From NCBI GenBank assembly GCA_903870545.1, contig CAIQDI010000032.1:1-64000 (forward strand): a stretch of 64,000 bases of DNA, read 5' to 3'. The stretch is from an uncultured Pseudomonadota bacterium. GTDB lineage: Bacteria; Pseudomonadota; Gammaproteobacteria; Methylococcales; Methylomonadaceae. Positions 41,621 to 51,042 of the stretch are shown one piece after another. The notes beneath the pieces were generated by a model, which ran no database searches, was not told the DNA's origin, and saw nothing but the letters and a program-made list of their open reading frames with translations. Position 1 is the first letter of the stretch, and every line of letters begins with the position of its first letter. A program made the position numbers and the translations under genes.

Positions 41621-41676
41621 AATGGCGGCTTATTTTTAGATTTTGAAACGTAACTTTTAATTTTTTGGAAAAACGA

Positions 41677-41868
41677 ATGACTTTTATAATGACTTTTGTG
41701 TTGATGCTGGCGGTGATTGCAATTATGGCGGTGGGCGTGATATTTGGACGACGCGCGATTAAAGGTTCGTGCGGCGGTGGCATGGATAAAGCCGCGTGCG
41801 TCTGTGTTGAAAAATGTGATAAACGCAAAAAATTTGATGCAGAACAAGCCGCTAGTTTAAGTAGTTAA
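41677..41868 (+). CDS. nqrM: Na+-NQR maturation protein NqrM
   Basis: A 63-residue protein with one N-terminal membrane helix (about 3-25) and a cysteine-rich C-terminus with GSCGGGMDK, ACVCVEKCDKRKK. NqrM (DUF539) delivers Fe for the membrane-embedded Cys4 iron centre between NqrD and NqrE of the sodium-pumping NADH:quinone reductase. I chose ATG at 41677 rather than the TTG at 41665; GGA lies 8 bp upstream. It is too short to be found easily by length filters. No nqrABCDEF or apbE gene is here, so the complex must be encoded elsewhere. Confidence 0.85.
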   Translation: MTFIMTFVLMLAVIAIMAVGVIFGRRAIKGSCGGGMDKAACVCVEKCDKRKKFDAEQAASLSS

Positions 41869-41878
41869 ACCGCTCATT

Positions 41879-43669
41879 ATGCCAACAAAAAACACCGCTC
41901 AAATTTACACTTGGCGTTACATTCTGTCGATTGCGCGGCAACATAAAAAGCAGCTGATTTCGGCACATTTGATTGCGATTTTGGCGACGCTGGTGAGCGT
42001 TCCGGTACCGCTTTTAATGCCGCTGTTGGTGGATGAGGTGTTGCTGAATAAACCGGCAATTGTGGTGCAAACGGTCAATCGATTATCGCCGGTCGAATGG
42101 CAATCGCCGCTACTTTATATTGGCGCGGTGTTGATGTTGACGGTGTTTTCACGTTTGTTGGCGATGATGTTGAATGTGCTGCAATCGCGCCAATTTACGC
42201 TGATTGCGAAAGATATTGTGTTCCGAATTCGTGCCGAATTGATTGGGCATTTACAAACGATTTCGATGGCGGAATATGAAAGTTTGGGTTCGGGAACGGT
42301 CAGCACGCATTTGATTAAGGATTTGGACACGATTGATAATTTTGTTGGCACGACGGTTGGTAAATTATTGGTCGCGGTGTTGACGGTGACGGGAACGGCG
42401 GCGATTTTGTTGTGGATGCACTGGCAATTGGGTTTGTTTATTTTGTTGCTCAATCCGGTGGTGATTTATTTTACCCGCGTGGTGGGCGCGAATGTGAAAC
42501 ATCTCAAAGCAAAAGAAAATTCGGCATACGAAATTTTTCAACAATCGCTCACCGAAACGCTGGAAGCAATTCATCAAATTCGCGCCAGCAATCGCGAACA
42601 ACATTATTGTGAACAATTGATTGAGTTGGCACAAACCGTTAAAAATAATTCCAGCGCGTTTGCGTGGAAAAGTGAAGCCGCGTCACGATTGAGCTTTTTA
42701 GTATTTTTGTTTGGTTTTGATATTTTTCGCGCGTGTGCGATGTTGATGGTGTTTTATTCCAATTTGACGATTGGGCAAATGTTGGCGGTGTTTGGTTATT
42801 TGTGGTTCATGATGTCGCCCGTGCAAGAAATTTTAAACATTCAATATGCGTTTTATGGCGCGAAAGCCGCATTGACGCGCATCAATAAATTAACGGTGTT
42901 GCGCCAAGAGCCACGTTATCCGCACCACAAAAATCCGTTTGCCAATAAAAAAACGGTCGCCGTTCGCGTGGATAATTTACATTTTGGTTATGGTGATAAA
43001 AAAATTCTCAACGGCATTCAATTACACATTCAAGCCGGTGCAAAAGTGGCGTTAGTCGGCGCAAGCGGTGGTGGAAAATCGACGTTAATTCAAATTCTCA
43101 TTGGTTTATATCCCGCCACGTCTGGCAGAATCTTGTTTAACGACGTGCCAATTGAGCAAATTGGTTTAGATGTGGTGCGCGAAAACGTGGTGACGGTGTT
43201 ACAAAATCCAATTTTATTTAACGATTCGATTCGCGCCAATTTGACGCTCGGTAAAAAAGTTAGTGATTCACAATTATGGCATGCGTTGGGAATTGCTCAA
43301 TTAGCCGAAACCGTTAAAGATTTGCGAAACGGTTTAGAAACGATTGTCGGACGCGGCGGAATGCGGTTATCCGGTGGACAACGACAACGTTTAGCGATTG
43401 CGCGAATGGTGGTGGCAAATCCAAAAGTTGTGATTTTAGACGAAGCGACTTCAGCGTTGGACAGCGAAACTGAGTTTAAAGTTCATGAAGCGTTGCAAGA
43501 ATTTCTAAAAAATCGCACCACCATTATCATCGCGCATCGACTTAGCGCGGTAAAACAAGCCAATCATGTTTATGTTTTTGAAGACGGTGAAATTTGCGAA
43601 CAAGGCAACCACAAAGCGTTGATTGAGCAAAGTGGTTTATACGCCAAGCTGTACGGGGATTATCAATAA
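41879..43669 (+). CDS. ABC transporter, fused permease-ATPase (exporter type)
   Basis: A 596-residue half-transporter. Six membrane segments fill residues about 25-315 (two early at 28-50 and 80-105), followed by the nucleotide-binding domain with Walker [11 protein letters not shown] near 396, Q loop, signature [14 protein letters not shown] near 498, Walker [13 protein letters not shown] near 519 and switch IIIAHRL near 551. Homodimeric exporters of this type move lipids, peptides or drugs. MsbA, the LPS flippase, is possible but the length and motifs do not separate it from other exporters. It starts 10 bp after nqrM and overlaps the convergent RnfB-like gene by 7 bp. Confidence 0.9.
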   Translation: MPTKNTAQIYTWRYILSIARQHKKQLISAHLIAILATLVSVPVPLLMPLLVDEVLLNKPAIVVQTVNRLSPVEWQSPLLYIGAVLMLTVFSRLLAMMLNVLQSRQFTLIAKDIVFRIRAELIGHLQTISMAEYESLGSGTVSTHLIKDLDTIDNFVGTTVGKLLVAVLTVTGTAAILLWMHWQLGLFILLLNPVVIYFTRVVGANVKHLKAKENSAYEIFQQSLTETLEAIHQIRASNREQHYCEQLIELAQTVKNNSSAFAWKSEAASRLSFLVFLFGFDIFRACAMLMVFYSNLTIGQMLAVFGYLWFMMSPVQEILNIQYAFYGAKAALTRINKLTVLRQEPRYPHHKNPFANKKTVAVRVDNLHFGYGDKKILNGIQLHIQAGAKVALVGASGGGKSTLIQILIGLYPATSGRILFNDVPIEQIGLDVVRENVVTVLQNPILFNDSIRANLTLGKKVSDSQLWHALGIAQLAETVKDLRNGLETIVGRGGMRLSGGQRQRLAIARMVVANPKVVILDEATSALDSETEFKVHEALQEFLKNRTTIIIAHRLSAVKQANHVYVFEDGEICEQGNHKALIEQSGLYAKLYGDYQ

Positions 43670-44199
43670 GTTTTTTGCGCCAATAAACGTTCTTTTTGTA
43701 ATCGGGAACGTTCCACTTTTTCTGCGAGTTCTATTTCTTTGCGTTGTTGCCGTGCGATGTAACGTTGTTTCGCGTGTAAATTCGTGGGCGCAAGTGCCAC
43801 ATTTTCTAACGGAATCATCGTAATACAATCAATCGGACACGGTGCCACGCACAATTCGCAGCCCGTACATTCAGCGGCAATGACGGTGTGCATGTGTTTC
43901 GCCGCGCCAATAATCGCATCAACGGGACAGGCAATAATACATTTTACGCAACCAATACAAAGTGCTTCGTCAATCAGCGCGACACTTTTGAGTTTATGTT
44001 CGCCAAATTGTGAATTTAGGGGTTTTGCCGAAACATTTAAAAATGCCGCAATGCGGGCAATGCCTTCGTCGCCGCCTGGTGGACATTGGTTAATATCAGC
44101 ATCGTCTTCCAAAATTGCCGCTGCGTACGGGCGACAGCCGTTAAATCCACATTGCCCGCATTGCGTTTGTGGCAGTAAATTATTTAAGGCTTCAATCAC
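43663..44199 (-). CDS. RnfB/RsxB-like ferredoxin without membrane anchor
   Basis: A 178-residue iron-sulfur protein. The N-terminal four-Cys site CGQCGFNGC ... CPPGG (about 14-40) is the RnfB-type [4Fe-4S] domain. Two ferredoxin clusters follow, [15 protein letters not shown] near 82-96 and [15 protein letters not shown] near 112-126. The N-terminal membrane helix of true RnfB is absent, so this is a soluble variant. The Arg/Gln/Glu/Lys-rich C-terminal helix (about 145-178) is unusual. Overlap with hldD is 4 bp. No other rnf gene is in the window, so it may serve as a stand-alone electron carrier. Partners are unknown. Confidence 0.88.
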   Translation of the reverse strand: MIEALNNLLPQTQCGQCGFNGCRPYAAAILEDDADINQCPPGGDEGIARIAAFLNVSAKPLNSQFGEHKLKSVALIDEALCIGCVKCIIACPVDAIIGAAKHMHTVIAAECTGCELCVAPCPIDCITMIPLENVALAPTNLHAKQRYIARQQRKEIELAEKVERSRLQKERLLAQKTY

Positions 44200-45149
44200 A
44201 TTGCGACCTGATTTAATTGATTCAAATAATCGGTCACGCCTTGTTTCACTGTCATAAATTCACGTTCATAACCCGCTGCGCGTAATGACGAAATATCCGC
44301 TTGCGTGAAACTTTGGTACGCGCCGTGCAAATGTTCAGGAAATGGAACGTAGTGAATGTGTCCGCGTTCATGCCAATCAATCACCACTTGCGCCATCGTG
44401 TTGAATGTTTCCGCTTTTCCTGTACCGACATTATAAATGCCGCTTTGGTGTGAATTTTCTAAAAACCACAAATTCACCGCCACCACATCGTTCACATAAA
44501 CAAAATCGCGTTGTTGTTCACCGTTGCCATAACCATCACAACCGGCAAATAATTTTACGTCATTTGACGTATGCAATTGCTGATTGAAATGATAAACCGT
44601 GCTGCTCATGCTGCCTTTGTGTTGTTCGCGCGATCCGTAAACATTGAAATAGCGCAGCCCCACGATTTGACTATTCGCACGCGGTAAAATGCGGCGCACA
44701 TATTGATCAAATTGAAATTTAGAATACGCATACATATTGATGGGCTTTTCACATTGTCTATCAACTCGAAAACCATCTTTCCCCGCGCCATAAACCGAAG
44801 CCGACGACGCATAAATAAAGGGAATATGCTTGGTTTGACACCACGTCAACAAGCGTTTGGAATACTCGTAATTATTCGCCATCACATAATGACCGTTCCA
44901 TTCGGTCGTCGCCGAACAAGCACCTTGATGAAAAACCGCGCGAATATGCGTCAGGAAATTCGGGTTTGCCAATTGCTCGATAAATTCGTTTTTGTCCATA
45001 TAGTCGGCGATATTTAAATCGGCGATATTGTGCATTTTGTGACCGTTCGTCAGATTATCGACCAACAAAATATCGTTTTCGCCTTGTTGATTGAGCGTGT
45101 AAATGAGATTACTACCAATGAATCCCGCGCCACCTGTGACTATAATCAT
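44196..45149 (-). CDS. hldD: ADP-L-glycero-D-manno-heptose-6-epimerase
   Basis: A 317-residue NAD(P)-dependent short-chain dehydrogenase that makes ADP-L-glycero-D-manno-heptose for the LPS inner core. The nucleotide-binding loop GGAGFIGSN is near 6-14. Catalytic residues are Ser/Tyr/Lys in SSASVYG near 115 and [12 protein letters not shown] near 138-149. [13 protein letters not shown] near 170 is diagnostic of HldD. The frame extends to ATG 45167, but ATG at 45149 ([10 protein letters not shown]) matches E. coli and has AAGG upstream. It is 26 bp downstream of the SulP-carbonic anhydrase gene's stop region. Confidence 0.95.
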   Translation of the reverse strand: MIIVTGGAGFIGSNLIYTLNQQGENDILLVDNLTNGHKMHNIADLNIADYMDKNEFIEQLANPNFLTHIRAVFHQGACSATTEWNGHYVMANNYEYSKRLLTWCQTKHIPFIYASSASVYGAGKDGFRVDRQCEKPINMYAYSKFQFDQYVRRILPRANSQIVGLRYFNVYGSREQHKGSMSSTVYHFNQQLHTSNDVKLFAGCDGYGNGEQQRDFVYVNDVVAVNLWFLENSHQSGIYNVGTGKAETFNTMAQVVIDWHERGHIHYVPFPEHLHGAYQSFTQADISSLRAAGYEREFMTVKQGVTDYLNQLNQVAM

Positions 45150-45175
45150 GTTTTTGCCTTCTCTCATTTAAAAAA

Positions 45176-47347
45176 TTAACGTTCGGAATAAAATTGCACT
45201 TTGCCGGTTTCCACATCGTACATCCCGCCCACAATGCCAATCGTGCCACGTTGCAATAAATCATTCAATAATGAACTGCGTTGTTTAATTTGCGCCACCA
45301 TCAATTCAACATTGCGTTCGGCAACTTTTTGAATCAATACGTCATCGTGTCCAATTTTGGCAACGTGATGTTCCGTGCAAACGATTTGTACCGCTGGTTT
45401 TATTTTATCCAACAAACCAGTCAAATGATCCAATTCCACTTCCGCGCACGCGCCTTTAATCGCGCCACAATGCGTGTGTCCCAACACGACAATCAGTTTT
45501 GAACCCGCCACCTGACACGCATATTCCATGCTGCCCAAAATATCATCGTTCACGATATTTCCCGCCACGCGCGTACTAAATACGTCGCCCAGCCCTTGGT
45601 CAAAAATCAATTCCGTTGAAGTGCGCGAATCCATGCAACTCAAAATAATCGCAATCGGAAATTGCCCTTGTTGCGTGTCGTTGACTTGTTCGAGCAGATT
45701 GCGATTCGCTTTTAAATTATTCACAAAATCGGCGTTGCCTTCTTTGAGCAACTCTAAAACCTGCGCGGGCGTGAGCGATTGTTGGCTTTCATAAGTATGC
45801 GCTCGGGCATTTTCAACGGGTGGCAAAATGCCAAACCCGCGCATATTTTCTAACGTCAGTTGAATTTTTTTCAGCGGTGCTTCTTTTTTGAAATCTCGAA
45901 TCACCTCAAACACATCGTAATCCAGATATTTAGAACGAGTCGCATCAATAATCACTTCCGAATGCGACGGCAATTGGTCAAGCGTTTGTTTAATGGTCGC
46001 TTTATTCAAAAATGAAACGTGTTCCGACAAACGAAAAATGATTTTATTACCTTTGCGGGTTTCTTGAAAATTAAACGCACTTTTATAATTTTCTAGCAAA
46101 ATAGACAGCAATGCGGCGGCTAATCCGATGACAATGCCCATCAATAAATTGGTGAAAATTAAGCCCAAAATCGTGGCGCAAAATGGAATGAAATGATACA
46201 TGCCGGCGCGGTACATTTTTTGAAACACACGCGGACGCGCCAATTTATAACTCACCACCAATAAAATACTCGCCAAACTCGCCAACGGAATTTTGTTCAG
46301 CCATTCGGGCATCAAAAATACCGTCACAGCTAAAAATAATCCGGAAACAAACCCCGATAATTTCGTTTTCGCGCCCGATTGAATGTTAATCGAACTGCGA
46401 ATAATCACCTGTGTGATCGGCAAACCACCCAATAAACCAGACGTAATATTGCCAAAACCTTGCGCGATTAACTCCCGATTCGGTGGCGTGACACGTTTAT
46501 AAGAATCTAAACGATCAACCGCTTCGACGGATAATAACGTTTCTAAACTGGCGATAAATGCCAACATTGCCGCGCTGAAATACACCGCAGGATTCGCTAA
46601 TTGGGAAAAATCGGGGCTGTGCATTTGTCCCAATAATTCGCCGAAATTTGCCGCCACGGGAAGATTCACCAAATGCGTTTCGTTTAAGGCAAATTCAGGA
46701 TAAAAAATTTGCAGCGATTGATTGATTAAAACACCGACGATAATGGTGATTAACGTGCCGTGCAGCACTTGAAAGAAATTACTTTTTTTCAGCTTAGGAC
46801 GTTCCCACACCATTAAAATCAGCAACGAAATAATGGAAATAAGTATCGCCGTGGGTGACGAAAATTCCAAAATATGCGCTAATTCGGTGAGCGTCGAATA
46901 ACTGTCGGATTGAATGAACGACAAATCCCCTTCGTAATCGTCGTCGTGACCGACGGCGTGCGGAATTTGTTTTAAAAAGATAATCACGCCAATGCCGGAC
47001 AACATGCCTTTAATCACGGAACTGGGAAAATAATGTGCGATGCTGCCCATTTTTGCCAAACCCATAAACACCTGCAACACGCCCGCCAAAATCACCGTCA
47101 ATAAAAACGCCGAAAACCCCAACGTTTCAATATCGCTCATCATCAACATGACGAGACCCGCCGCCGCGCCGCTAATTCCTAAGGCGGAACCACTCAATGG
47201 TGCAACTAAGATGCCACCGATAATGCTGGCGATTAACCCTGAAAATAACGGTGCGCCGGAGGCGAGCGCAATGCCCATCGATAATGGAATGGCGATAAAA
47301 AAAATAGCAATGCCCGCTGGAATGTCGCATTTTAGATTCTTAAACAT
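45176..47347 (-). CDS. SulP transporter - STAS - beta-carbonic anhydrase fusion
   Basis: A 723-residue three-part protein. Residues 1-400 are a SulP anion transporter core with 10-14 membrane segments (IPLSMGIALASGAPLFSGL, SALGISGAAAG). Residues about 415-505 form a STAS-like domain (VIIDATRSKYLDYDVFEVI). Residues about 530-720 form a beta-carbonic anhydrase with Zn ligands in SCMDSRTS near 570 and GHTHCGAIKG near 630. Such fusions are bicarbonate importers coupled to CO2/HCO3- conversion. ATG at 47347 (MFKNLKCDIP) is the family start; ATGs at 47362 and 47395 are possible. It precedes hldD and is divergent from the serine acetyltransferase. Confidence 0.9.
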   Translation of the reverse strand: MFKNLKCDIPAGIAIFFIAIPLSMGIALASGAPLFSGLIASIIGGILVAPLSGSALGISGAAAGLVMLMMSDIETLGFSAFLLTVILAGVLQVFMGLAKMGSIAHYFPSSVIKGMLSGIGVIIFLKQIPHAVGHDDDYEGDLSFIQSDSYSTLTELAHILEFSSPTAILISIISLLILMVWERPKLKKSNFFQVLHGTLITIIVGVLINQSLQIFYPEFALNETHLVNLPVAANFGELLGQMHSPDFSQLANPAVYFSAAMLAFIASLETLLSVEAVDRLDSYKRVTPPNRELIAQGFGNITSGLLGGLPITQVIIRSSINIQSGAKTKLSGFVSGLFLAVTVFLMPEWLNKIPLASLASILLVVSYKLARPRVFQKMYRAGMYHFIPFCATILGLIFTNLLMGIVIGLAAALLSILLENYKSAFNFQETRKGNKIIFRLSEHVSFLNKATIKQTLDQLPSHSEVIIDATRSKYLDYDVFEVIRDFKKEAPLKKIQLTLENMRGFGILPPVENARAHTYESQQSLTPAQVLELLKEGNADFVNNLKANRNLLEQVNDTQQGQFPIAIILSCMDSRTSTELIFDQGLGDVFSTRVAGNIVNDDILGSMEYACQVAGSKLIVVLGHTHCGAIKGACAEVELDHLTGLLDKIKPAVQIVCTEHHVAKIGHDDVLIQKVAERNVELMVAQIKQRSSLLNDLLQRGTIGIVGGMYDVETGKVQFYSER

Positions 47348-47494
47348 AAAATTTTCGCCCATTTTTGTGAAACAAATCCATAGAATCTCAATCAATTGTT
47401 TTATTATAGTCGGCTAATTTACCAAATGAATTCCGTTGTGACTATTCAAGAAATTCACAGCTACCCAACACAGAAATCGAAGGATTGAAAAATA

Positions 47495-48400
47495 ATGAAT
47501 GAAATCACCCAATATCACTGGGGCGTTGAAGAAACGGTGGCGCGATTGCGACAGTTGCGCGTGCAATCGTTGGAAAATCGTCAACGTCAACACAAACCGC
47601 CTAAATTACCGTCGCGGAAAGAGCTGCAACAGATTGTAGACGGGTTATCGTCCGTGCTGTTTCCGAATCGATTAGGACGACCGGATTTAACCGAAGAAGG
47701 GATTGATTATTTTGTCGGTCATACGTTGGATTGCGTGCTGCATGAGTTGTTCAAACAAATCCGGCGGGAATTACAGTTTATTTCTGGGAGCGACGGCGTA
47801 GACAATACCGCGCATCAACGAGCGATTCAGATTACACGCCAATTTACCGCGCAATTGCCCGCCGTTCGCGCGTTGATTGATAGCGATATTCAAGCGGCTT
47901 ATGAAGGCGATCCGGCAGCGCGAACGCCAGACGAAGTGTTAGTTTGTTATCCTGGCATTATGGCGGTGATTTATCATCGATTGGCGCATATTTTATACAC
48001 GCACGGTGCCTTATTGGTGGCGCGAATGATTGCCGAATTGGCGCATTCGGCGACCGGTATTGATATTCATCCTGGCGCACAAATTGGCGAAAGTTTTTTT
48101 ATTGATCACGGAACGGGCGTGGTGATTGGTGAAACGGCGATTATTGGAAAGCGGGTGCGTTTGTATCAAGCCGTCACCTTGGGCGCGAAACGGTTTCAAA
48201 AAGATGAAAATGGTGTGTTGATAAAAGGCAATTTGCGCCACCCGATTGTCGAAGATGAAGTGGTTATTTATGCGGGCGCGACGATTTTAGGGCGCGTGAC
48301 GATTGGCAAAGGCTCGATTATTGGCGGAAATGTGTGGCTAACATACAGCGTGCCGCCGCGCAGCGTCATTACGCAACAAGCCAACGAACGGAGCGAATAA
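47495..48400 (+). CDS. cysE: serine O-acetyltransferase (EpsC type)
   Basis: A 301-residue acetyltransferase that makes O-acetylserine for cysteine synthesis. The first 170 residues are alpha-helical and longer than E. coli CysE. The left-handed beta-helix begins near 178 with GIDIHPGAQIGESFFIDHG-type hexapeptides, and active-site His residues are in IDHGTGVVIGE and LGAKRF context. This long N-terminus is typical of EpsC-like serine acetyltransferases found in sulfur bacteria and others. It is alone on its strand, 76 bp before tRNA-Arg, and divergent from the SulP gene. Confidence 0.92.
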   Translation: MNEITQYHWGVEETVARLRQLRVQSLENRQRQHKPPKLPSRKELQQIVDGLSSVLFPNRLGRPDLTEEGIDYFVGHTLDCVLHELFKQIRRELQFISGSDGVDNTAHQRAIQITRQFTAQLPAVRALIDSDIQAAYEGDPAARTPDEVLVCYPGIMAVIYHRLAHILYTHGALLVARMIAELAHSATGIDIHPGAQIGESFFIDHGTGVVIGETAIIGKRVRLYQAVTLGAKRFQKDENGVLIKGNLRHPIVEDEVVIYAGATILGRVTIGKGSIIGGNVWLTYSVPPRSVITQQANERSE

Positions 48401-48476
48401 TTGCAAAAGTCGCGTTAATTCAAAGAATCTAATCGTAATCAACGCGGTTTTCGTTTAAAATCCATCACTTCAAAAC

Positions 48477-48553
48477 GCGCCCGTAGCTCAGCTGGATAGA
48501 GCGCAGCCCTCCGGAGGCTGAGGTCAGAGGTTCGAATCCGCTCGGGCGCACCA
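48477..48553 (+). tRNA. tRNA-Arg (CCG anticodon), CCA encoded
   Basis: A 77-nt cloverleaf. Acceptor GCGCCCG pairs with CGGGCGC, then discriminator A and CCA (48551-48553). The anticodon stem CAGCC/GGCTG (48504-48508, 48516-48520) encloses the loop CTCCGGA, with anticodon CCG at 48511-48513. The T arm has GGTTCGAATCC. The Zorya-like operon starts 206 bp downstream, so this tRNA may mark an insertion site. I found no repeat of its 3' end up to 52700. Confidence 0.96.
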
Positions 48554-48626
48554 ACTTTTCAAAATTCTGCACTATTTTTCACCGTAATTTCCCTGCAATA
48601 TCCTTTCTCCGCAACGTTTACAGCAA

Positions 48627-48650
48627 CGATTAACACCGATTTGTTAATCG
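48627..48650. promoter_or_regulatory. inverted repeat upstream of the Zorya-like operon
   Basis: Perfect 9 bp arms CGATTAACA (48627-48635) and TGTTAATCG (48642-48650) around a 6 nt centre, 110 bp before zorA. It has the size of an operator for a dimeric regulator. No T-run follows, so it is not a normal terminator. The rest of the 206 bp between tRNA-Arg and zorA is AT-rich with no recognised gene. Confidence 0.45.
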
Positions 48651-48759
48651 ATAAATACCTTAATACTCAACGAAAACGTGCGCCAATTCATGATTAACCG
48701 ACCTAAAGTTTAGATTTAGCGGCGAAAATAAAAACGTTTCGCCTATTTCAAAATTTTAA

Positions 48760-51042
48760 ATGAGTCATTTCATGGAAATTCAACAAATTTCAGAACAAGT
48801 TTTTGCCAGTTCAACGAACATTCTTGCCGCGATAATTATCATTGGTTTAACGCTGCTGGCATTATTCGGCACATTCAGCAAATCAAGTAATCACAAAATT
48901 AGACACTTCGCCCGACAATCACCCGCAATTTTAGCAACGGTTGGGATATTTTTCAGTTTTTGGGGAATTTCAATTGGCTTAATTGGTTTAGATTTAAACG
49001 ACATTCAAAACAGTATTCCAAAATTATTGGACGGTTTGAAAGTTAAATTTATCGCCAGTTTGATGGGCATTGGCGCGTCGATTATCGTCCGAATTGCTCA
49101 GAATTTTGCGGTTGAAGATATTATCGAAAAAGACAATGACGAAAAAATCGTTAATTTGCTTGGCGATATTCACAAGGTTTTAGCCAATAACGCCAATAAC
49201 AGTCCCGAAACATTATTGCAGGAATTGAAAGAAGAAATTGGTAAATTACCGATTGAATTTGGAAAACAAACGCTATTACTTGAGAGCATCAAAACCAGTT
49301 TGGCTGGTGATAACGATGGGTCGGTGACAACTCAATTATTAAAAGTCAGAACTGCAATAACAGATAAATTGGATTCAATAGATTCTAACAATAGGCAACG
49401 TAGCGAATCACTCAATAGCACATTGACTTCTAAATTCGATAATTTGACACAGGAATTTAGAAACTTTGCAGAAAAAGCTGCGGAAAATAATTCTAAAGCG
49501 TTTATTGAAGCATTAGCTACAGCAATGAATGAGTTTAATAAAAATCTTGCCGAGCAGTTTGGCGAAAACTTCAAACAGCTAAATCAAGCCGTCGGCGAAT
49601 TATTGACGTGGCAAGACAATTACAAATCGCACGTTGAAACGTTAACGGGCAATTTTGAAGTCGCGTTAAACAGCGTCGCCACAATTCAAACCGCATTTAG
49701 TGATATTCAAACGCGCTCCGAAAGTTTCACCGAAGTTTCTACGGAATTAGGCGGCATTTTGCAAAAACTCGATTTACAGTTACAGGATTTGAATCACCAT
49801 CTGAAATCTTTAGACCAAGTCGCAGACAGCGCAAAACAAGCGTTCCCAATCATTGAAGATAATTTAATAAAATTGACGACGGGCTTTAAAAAATCGACGG
49901 AACAATCACTCGCGGACATTACCAGCACCGTTGAAACGGTCGGTGAAAATTTGGTTGAAACGACAAGCCGATTAAAAGATACGATGGGCAAATTGCGTGA
50001 TTCAATGGAAAATCAACGTGAAACACTCGAAAAAACCAGCGACGAATTTAAAGAAGTCGTCGGCGTAACGTTGAAAAGTTTGGCGAAAGAAACGAAAGCC
50101 AGTATTGAAACTTATCAGGAATCATTACAGGAAGCCGTCACCACGCAATTGGACAGCATCCATTCCAACATTAAACAATCCAACGCGGTGGTGAATTCTA
50201 CCATTCAAAACGCCAGTACCGAATTTGAAAAAGCGATTGTCGAAACGGGCGCAGTTCTTAAAACTAGCACCAACACTGTGGCGAATCATTTGAGCGGTGC
50301 AACCGATGCCATGCAAGGCATGATGGTAGAACAACAAAGCGCGTTGAATTCTACAAGTGCCGAATTTAAAACTGTGGTGAATCAAACCTTGCGCGATTTA
50401 TCCCGCGATACGCAAGTCAGCATTCACGATTATCAAACGTCGTTACAACAAGCGGTGACGCAACAACTGAATAGCATTGATGCCAACATTCAACAATCCA
50501 ATGCTGTGGTAAATTCAACGATTCAAAACGCCAGTGCCACGTTTGAAAAGTCGATTACTGAAACGGGTTTGATATTGAAAGCAACAACGAATACTGTAAG
50601 TGACCACATTAGTAATGTTGCTTATCAATTGAGCAATTCGACCAATGCGATGAAAGAAATGATAGACAATCAAAAAGATACTTTGAACGCAACGAGCAAT
50701 GAATTTAGAACTGTGGTGAATCAAACGTTGCGCGATTTAAGTGAGCAATCAAAATTATCAATTAGGGAATACGAAAATAATTTACATAATGCTGTTACTA
50801 ACGCCAGCAAAGAATTCAACCGGTTGTTACAGGAAAATGCACAGAATAGTAACGATATTCTAAAGCAACAAACCCAATTACTTGATACAGCTTTACAAAC
50901 TAAATTGAAAAAAACAATTGAAGAAATGGGAAGTCATTTAGTTTCTTTATCAGCAAAATTTGTTGAGGATTACACGCCACTAACGGAAAAACTGAGAGAA
51001 GTTGTTAGATTAGCCGATGACTTGAATCGGGGCAGATTATGA
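48760..51042 (+). CDS. zorA: ZorA-like MotA/ExbB-family membrane protein with long coiled-coil tail
   Basis: A 760-residue protein. Three membrane segments lie at about 19-39 (ILAAIIIIGLTLLALFGTF), 56-77 (ILATVGIFFSFWGISIGLIGL) and 94-113 (VKFIASLMGIGASIIVRIA), with the MotA/ExbB-type FWGISIGL and KFIASLMG context. The remaining 640 residues are a charged, Gln/Asn/Ser/Thr-rich coiled coil without Pro-rich breaks. About 429-760 hold three tandem copies of a ~106-113-residue unit. In Zorya anti-phage systems ZorA pentamers with a ZorB dimer form a proton-driven motor whose long tail signals to a nuclease. The 4 bp overlap with the MotB-like gene fits. No good ribosome site is seen at ATG 48760; ATG 48772 is the alternative. 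Confidence 0.85.
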   Translation: MSHFMEIQQISEQVFASSTNILAAIIIIGLTLLALFGTFSKSSNHKIRHFARQSPAILATVGIFFSFWGISIGLIGLDLNDIQNSIPKLLDGLKVKFIASLMGIGASIIVRIAQNFAVEDIIEKDNDEKIVNLLGDIHKVLANNANNSPETLLQELKEEIGKLPIEFGKQTLLLESIKTSLAGDNDGSVTTQLLKVRTAITDKLDSIDSNNRQRSESLNSTLTSKFDNLTQEFRNFAEKAAENNSKAFIEALATAMNEFNKNLAEQFGENFKQLNQAVGELLTWQDNYKSHVETLTGNFEVALNSVATIQTAFSDIQTRSESFTEVSTELGGILQKLDLQLQDLNHHLKSLDQVADSAKQAFPIIEDNLIKLTTGFKKSTEQSLADITSTVETVGENLVETTSRLKDTMGKLRDSMENQRETLEKTSDEFKEVVGVTLKSLAKETKASIETYQESLQEAVTTQLDSIHSNIKQSNAVVNSTIQNASTEFEKAIVETGAVLKTSTNTVANHLSGATDAMQGMMVEQQSALNSTSAEFKTVVNQTLRDLSRDTQVSIHDYQTSLQQAVTQQLNSIDANIQQSNAVVNSTIQNASATFEKSITETGLILKATTNTVSDHISNVAYQLSNSTNAMKEMIDNQKDTLNATSNEFRTVVNQTLRDLSEQSKLSIREYENNLHNAVTNASKEFNRLLQENAQNSNDILKQQTQLLDTALQTKLKKTIEEMGSHLVSLSAKFVEDYTPLTEKLREVVRLADDLNRGRL
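50044..50820 (+). repeat. tandem ~318-339 bp repeat encoding the ZorA tail
   Basis: Units begin at 50044, 50362 and 50701 with GAATTTAAAGAAGTC, GAATTTAAAACTGTG and GAATTTAGAACTGTG. Each carries (S/T)xEFxxVVxxTLxxLxxxxxxSIxxY, and the first two also share QSNAVVNSTIQNAS 318 bp apart (50179 and 50497). Spacing is 106 then 113 codons. The third unit is degenerate after about 130 bp. Confidence 0.8.
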
